This document shows positions 59,190 to 64,000 of a DNA stretch of 64,000 bases, piece by piece. A model generated the notes under the pieces. That model was not told where the DNA came from and ran no database searches. It saw only the letters and a program-made list of their open reading frames with translations. The stretch is from Agapanthus africanus (lineage: Eukaryota; Streptophyta; Magnoliopsida; Asparagales; Amaryllidaceae), in contig CM057339.1 of assembly GCA_030015575.1 (NCBI GenBank), forward strand, positions 698,008,761 to 698,072,760, written 5' to 3'. A program made the position numbers and the translations under genes. Within the stretch, counting starts at the first letter, position 1. Every line of letters starts with the position of its first letter.

Positions 59190-62100
59190 TTATAATTGCA
59201 GCGACCCAGTGACCAGACATAGGTTACATCTAGATAATAAAATAACTAAATCTGACTGTTATGACTGGCAAAGGTCTGTCCAGATGTCCATTGCCCATGA
59301 TAAGCTGGGACACCTCTTAATTAATCCAACCCCTGCCGTCTCAGGACCAGTTTCCCCTGTCACGGATATTGATATCTGTAAGACATCGAAAAAAGACTGT
59401 GCGAAAGCCAAGTGCCTCGTGTTAGCCTCAGTTGATGGTGCATATCAGAGGCAGCACGAGAAGATGGACTTAGTTTCTATCTTCCTCCATAATAAAGATT
59501 TATATGGAGAGCAATCTCGTATCGCAAGATATAAGACCTCGAACGAATTACTTCCAGCGAGGTTGGCTATGGGGTCATCTGTAGGGGGCAACGTCCTTAC
59601 AGAGACCAGCTATTTTGAGCTCACGGACCTGAAGACCACGTTGAAGAACGGGTCAGATGCTGACTTGATTCTACAGTCTCTACCTTCTACCCTGAAGGAA
59701 ACCAGGGAAATAGAAGGAAAGGGAAGGGCAAAAGTTAAGGGACTGGATGTAGTAAAAGAGGAACGTTCCTATTGTTACGGGAATGGACATTGGCAGAAAG
59801 ATTGCAGGGCTAGCAAAGCCAGTAGCCGGGATTCGAAGCATGTTGTGGCTTCGGCTTCGGGTGTGTTTGTGATAGAGAACTGTATGTCAGTTAACCCTAC
59901 TTCCTGGGTATTAGATACCGGATCAGGATCTCACATCTGTAATTCGTTACAAGCTCTGAGAAACCGTAGGGTTATCAGGATAGGTGATATGACTCTCAGG
60001 GTTGCTAACGGAATGAGCATGAACGCTGAATCCGTAGGGGAATATCATCTTGGACTAACAACTGGGCAGATATTGATTCTGCGTAACTGTTTGTATGTAC
60101 CAGGTGCGACTTGTAATATCATATCTGTATCCTTACTTTCTAAGGAAGGATATGATTTTACTTTTGTAAGCGATGTGGTCCACATCCACCTAAATCAAGT
60201 TCTGATTGGGTCAGGTACATTAGAAAACGGGATATACGTATTGAATCAAGCTCAGATTTTCAGTGTCCAGAACACACTTAAAAGAAAGTCTCCGGAATTA
60301 AATCAGGCTTTCTTATGGCATTGTAGACTGGGTCACATTAATGAGACACGGTTGACAAAGTTACATAAAGAGGGATACTTGAATCCGTTCGAGTACCAGT
60401 CTTATGCCACTTGTGAATCTTTTCTCATGGGAAAGATGACAAAGACTCCGTTCACTGGACACAGAGTAAGAGCGAGCGAGCTCTTGGGACTCATACACAG
60501 TGACGTGTGTGGTCCAATGTCTACACATGCGCGAAGTGGTTATTCATACTTCATTACTTTCACAGATGATTTCTCTAGGTATGGACATGTCTTCCTAATG
60601 AAGCATAAATCCGAGGCCTTTGAGAAATTTCGGGAATACAAGAATGAAGTTGAAAAACAAACAGGCAAAAGTATCAAGACACTGAGATCTGATCGAGGTG
60701 GTGAATACTTGAGTGCCGAGTTTCTGGACTACTTAAAAGAGAATGGAATTCTCTCTCAGTTTACTCCTCCATACACACCACAGCACAACGGTGTATTGGA
60801 AAGGCGGAATCGAACCCTATTGGATATGGTTCGTTCCATGATGAGTAAGGCTGAGTTACCGCGATCTTTCTGGGGTTATGCACTAGAAACAGCTGCATAT
60901 CTCTTGAACAAGGCTCCAACCAAGACTGTGTCTACCACCCCATATCAGATGTGGAGTGGGAAGAAACCCTGTCTTAAGTATCTTAAGACATGGGGATGTC
61001 CAGCTTTTGTAAAGAAGCGGAATGCGGACAAGCTCAGGGCACGCTAAGTACTGTGTATGTTTGTGGGATACCCAAAGAACTCCAGGGAGTATCTTTTCTA
61101 TTCCGCAGAGGAACAAAAGGTTTTTGTTTCTCAGCATTCCCACTTCTTGGAAACTGAATTTTTAGAAAATCAGATAAGTGGGAGCGCAATAGAACTGGAA
61201 GAAATTCCAGAACCACAAGCTATTACTGAAACCTTGGTAGAACCAGAAGGTTCAGGAGAACCGGACATCCCAGCGCCAATCCGCAGGAGTAGTAGGCAGT
61301 CTCATCCGCCCGAGAGATACTACGGTTTTCTCATAGACGGGGATAGAGAGGATTGCACTATTGATTATGATGAGCCTACTAGCTTCCAGCAAGCCATTCA
61401 GAGCGGTGACTCGGTAAAATGGCTGGATGCAATGCGGACCGAGATGGAGTCCATGTACACCAACAAAGTTTGGACTTTGGACTTTGCTCCAGAAGGGGTA
61501 AAACCCGTAGGTTGCAAATGGATCTTCAGAAAGAAGATTGGTGTAGATGGGCAGGTTGAAACCTATAAAACTAGACTTGTAGCAAAGGGTTTTCGTCAAC
61601 GACTTGGTTTGGACTATGACGAGACCTTTTCTCCAGTGGCTATGCTCAAATCCATTCGGATCCTTCTTTCCATTGCTGCCTTCCACGATTATGAGATCTG
61701 GCAGATGGACGCAAAGACGGCTTTCCTAAATGGAAATTTAGAAGAGTGCGTCTATATGGATCAGCCAGAGGGATTCATTCGGAGTGGGAGCAGCAGTAAA
61801 GTGTGCAAGTTGCTCAAGTCCATCTATGGACTGAAGCAGGCATTGCGGAGTTGGAACATCTGCTTCGATGATACTGTCAAAGAATTCGACTTTATCAAAA
61901 AGCCAGATGAACCATGCATTTACAGTAAGATTGTAGGGAGAACTATGGTATTCCTCGTCTTGTACGTGGATGACATTCTCCTAATAGGAAATGACATTCC
62001 TATGCTACAGTCAGTCAAAGGATTCTTGTCACAGAGATTCTCCATGAAGGACCTGGGCGATGTCAACTACATTCTGGGGATCCAGATCTATCGTGATAGA

Positions 62101-62880
62101 TCTAAGAGGATGTTGGGACTTTCGCAGTCCAGGTACATCGACACTATACTGAAACGATTCAGTATGGAAGATTCCAAGCGTGGTAATCTACCGGCTTGTA
62201 ATGGAATCACCCTCTCCAAAGAGATGTTTCCCAAGACTGATTTGGAAAGGGCTCGCATGTCATCTATACCCTACGCATCTGCGGTAGGCTCTATAATGTA
62301 TGCGATGTTGTGTACCCGACCAGATGTAGCATACTCATTGAGCGTTGTAAGCTGGTATCAGTCAGACCCAGGGGAGAAACACTGGATAGCAGTAAAGAAC
62401 ATTCTCAAGTACCTGAGAAGGACTAAGGAGATGTTCTTGGTGTATGGCGGAAAAGACCTCCAGATTGAGGCCTTTGCTGACTCCAGCTTCCAGAGTGACA
62501 AGGATGACTCCAAATCCATGTCGGGTTATGTCTTTACCCTCAATGGAGGGGCGGTTTGCTGGAAGAGTTCCAAGCAGGAAACCGTTGCTGACTCAACTAT
62601 GGAAGCGGAGTACATAGCTGCTTGTGATGCCGCAAAGGAAGTTGTCTGGATGAAGAAGTTCCTCGCAGAGCTTCAGGTGGTTCCTACCATTGTTGATCCA
62701 ATACCGCTGTATTGTGACAACAACGGAGCTATAGCTTTAGCGAAGGACCCAGGTCCCATCAGAAGTCCAGGCACATTTTGAGGCGGTTTCACCTGATCAG
62801 GGAGATCGTAGATCGCCGGGAGGTCGAGGTGAAGAGAGTAAATTCAGAAGATAACACTGCAGATCCATTCATGAAGGCCA
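59190..62880 (+). pseudogene. E10 gag-pol remains
   Basis: Gag end with knuckle CYGNGHWQKDC; protease WVLDTGSGSHICN; GAG-pre-integrase HCRLGHINETRL; integrase core SDVCGPMSTHARSGYSYF, DDFSRYGHVFLM, LRSDRGGEYLS, TPQHNGVLERRNRTLLDM; reverse transcriptase KWIFRKKIGVDGQVETYK, DAKTAFLNGNLEECVYM, YVDDILLIGND; RNase [40 protein letters not shown]. The reading follows the TNT1/Angela copia pattern. About two or three breaks; a fossil. Confidence 0.9.
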
Positions 62881-62946
62881 TACCCTAGACTCAGTTCGAG
62901 CGGTTGATCGAGATGATAGGTCTTCGATACGCCAGTATATGGCCCT

Positions 62947-62962
62947 AGTGCAAGTGGGAGAT
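62947..62962 (+). other. Polypurine tract of E10
   Basis: AGTGCAAGTGGGAGAT directly precedes the 3' LTR, the standard Angela form. Confidence 0.88.
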
Positions 62963-64000
62963 TGTTAGTGTATATGCCTTAGAGGCCATTACTGTATCAT
63001 ACTAGATTGTATATTACTTAATGGAAGCTTGGGACATTCACATTTGTATAGACAATCTTGCTTAAAATGGTAGTATGCTACTTGGTTTGTTTCTACTTTA
63101 ATATGTGCATGTGTTTCTTTTAGCATATCGCTTATACATATTAGTGGAGCCCTTAGGATCTTTGCTTGATTACCAGCGTTGTGATGGCAGTCGCACTTGT
63201 AGGGGCTGGGTAATCTATAAGCACATCCTTATACAGGTCCCTAGTCGTAGGATTATCGAGACAGGGCATCGATACTCCGGAGTAGACTAGCGTATGCGCT
63301 TCTCATCACAGCAGGGGAGATGGTCTGTTCCACAGCCATCAGTATGTCGTACTGGAGATAGTATGCGGGTGCTCGTTAAGTTACAAGTACACTGGACAGG
63401 ACTCGTCGGGAACTGCTGGTTGGTATTATACCTATCATCAGTTATCAGTTCTTAGGTGACATGAGTACAACTTAGTCCGTTGACTTGACACTATCACTTC
63501 GCTTCGATTGTGTTCCCACTGTTCTTTGATTACTACCCTACCACGGCTCAAAGGAGTCGTGCAAACATGTAGTAGTTGGGTGCAGTCCCGAAGCACTTGG
63601 AGGCAGTGACGGTTAGACAGGATTCGTCTCTCCCGGTATTGGGGGTTGATATCGCGCTGTGTCTAGGAGAGCCATTACACATAGTCATCCCTGGCCAGGG
63701 CAAGCGAGATATACTGGTAGGTTTCCAGTGTTATCTCAGGGTGTTCTGGGCTACACTCCGACACGACTTGTACCGCTATTAGGGGACTGACGTTTGCCAC
63801 CCCCTAGGCCCGCCATGCGATATTCTTAGACGAACAGACCGGACTGTATGGAGATTGTCATATTCAGGCTCAGTAGGAGTTCGGATGGGTTTACTTCATC
63901 GGCCTTCTTATCGACATCTACCTGGGGACCGTTACGTACAGCTAGTGCCGCTTGCGGTCTGTGGTTAAACCCACTGCCAGCGTAGTGTCGAGTCTTTAGA
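62963..64000 (+). repeat. 3' LTR of E10, cut by the window end
   Basis: The first 1038 bases of the LTR, about 96% identical to 54980-56020. Confidence 0.92.

Larger units (their letters stand above)
54980..64000 (+). mobile_element. E10: Angela-like Ty1/copia retrotransposon, family B, runs off the window
   Basis: Order: 5' LTR (54980-57123), primer-binding site (57124-57136), leader with palindrome and three hairpins (to about 59170), gag remains with a zinc knuckle (about 59190-59820), protease (about 59870-60200), integrase (about 60250-61040), reverse transcriptase (about 61300-62300), RNase H (about 62440-62880), polypurine tract (to 62962), 3' LTR (62963 to past 64000). The first kilobase of the two LTRs is about 96% identical by eye. 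It is the best-preserved copia here; coding is broken in only about two or three places, and gag looks short. Inserted into the leader of E7. Confidence 0.9.

Overview
The window looks like nuclear DNA of a flowering plant. It is built mostly of long-terminal-repeat (LTR) retrotransposons inserted into each other, with one short island of host sequence. Evidence for a plant: Ty1/copia elements whose LTR heads read ATGCCCTAGAGG-C, as in the Angela (BARE/Wis) lineage; Tekay/Del-like Ty3/gypsy elements; initiator-Met primer-binding sites; a hAT transposon with plant-type protein motifs; and an intact single-exon F-box gene of the At5g46170 type. I cannot name the species. No rRNA, tRNA, CRISPR array or bacterial gene was seen. 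LTR identities and ages given here are estimates by eye.

Layout. 1-2732: 5' end of a minus-strand copia element (E1, LTR family B), inserted into 2733-8113, a minus-strand copia of family A (E2). E2 sits inside the 5' LTR of E3 (8114-18885), a plus-strand family-A copia. E3's gag region holds a solo LTR of a third family, C (11235-13471, with TSD atact). E3 abuts, and probably inserted into, an LTR of a minus-strand gypsy element (E4, 18886-28275) that keeps gag and an extra acidic ORF but no visible reverse transcriptase.

28276-38736 is the non-LTR island: a decayed hAT transposon, a quiet AT-rich stretch with one MITE-like repeat, the F-box gene (34041-35216, minus), a divergent decayed gene with DUF1985-like sequence (35879 to about 37060, plus), and an unclassified stretch with a TATA box.

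38737-39719 is a minus-strand LTR fragment of family A (E6), broken into by a plus-strand copia of family B (E7, 39720-54979 with its guests). E7 carries a young, nearly complete minus-strand gypsy (E8, 41690-53572; LTRs about 99% identical). E8 is flanked by two direct copies of the same ~290 bp of E7 instead of a 5-bp target duplication. E7's leader is then interrupted by E10, a plus-strand family-B copia (54980 to beyond 64000).

The most interesting signals are RNA-like structures kept in related but diverged copia elements: three evenly spaced hairpins upstream of gag with compensatory arm changes, a strong palindrome about 200-240 bases after the primer-binding site, and a hairpin in every LTR family that keeps pairing while its sequence changes. 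They look like packaging, dimerisation or processing signals rather than by-products of common descent.
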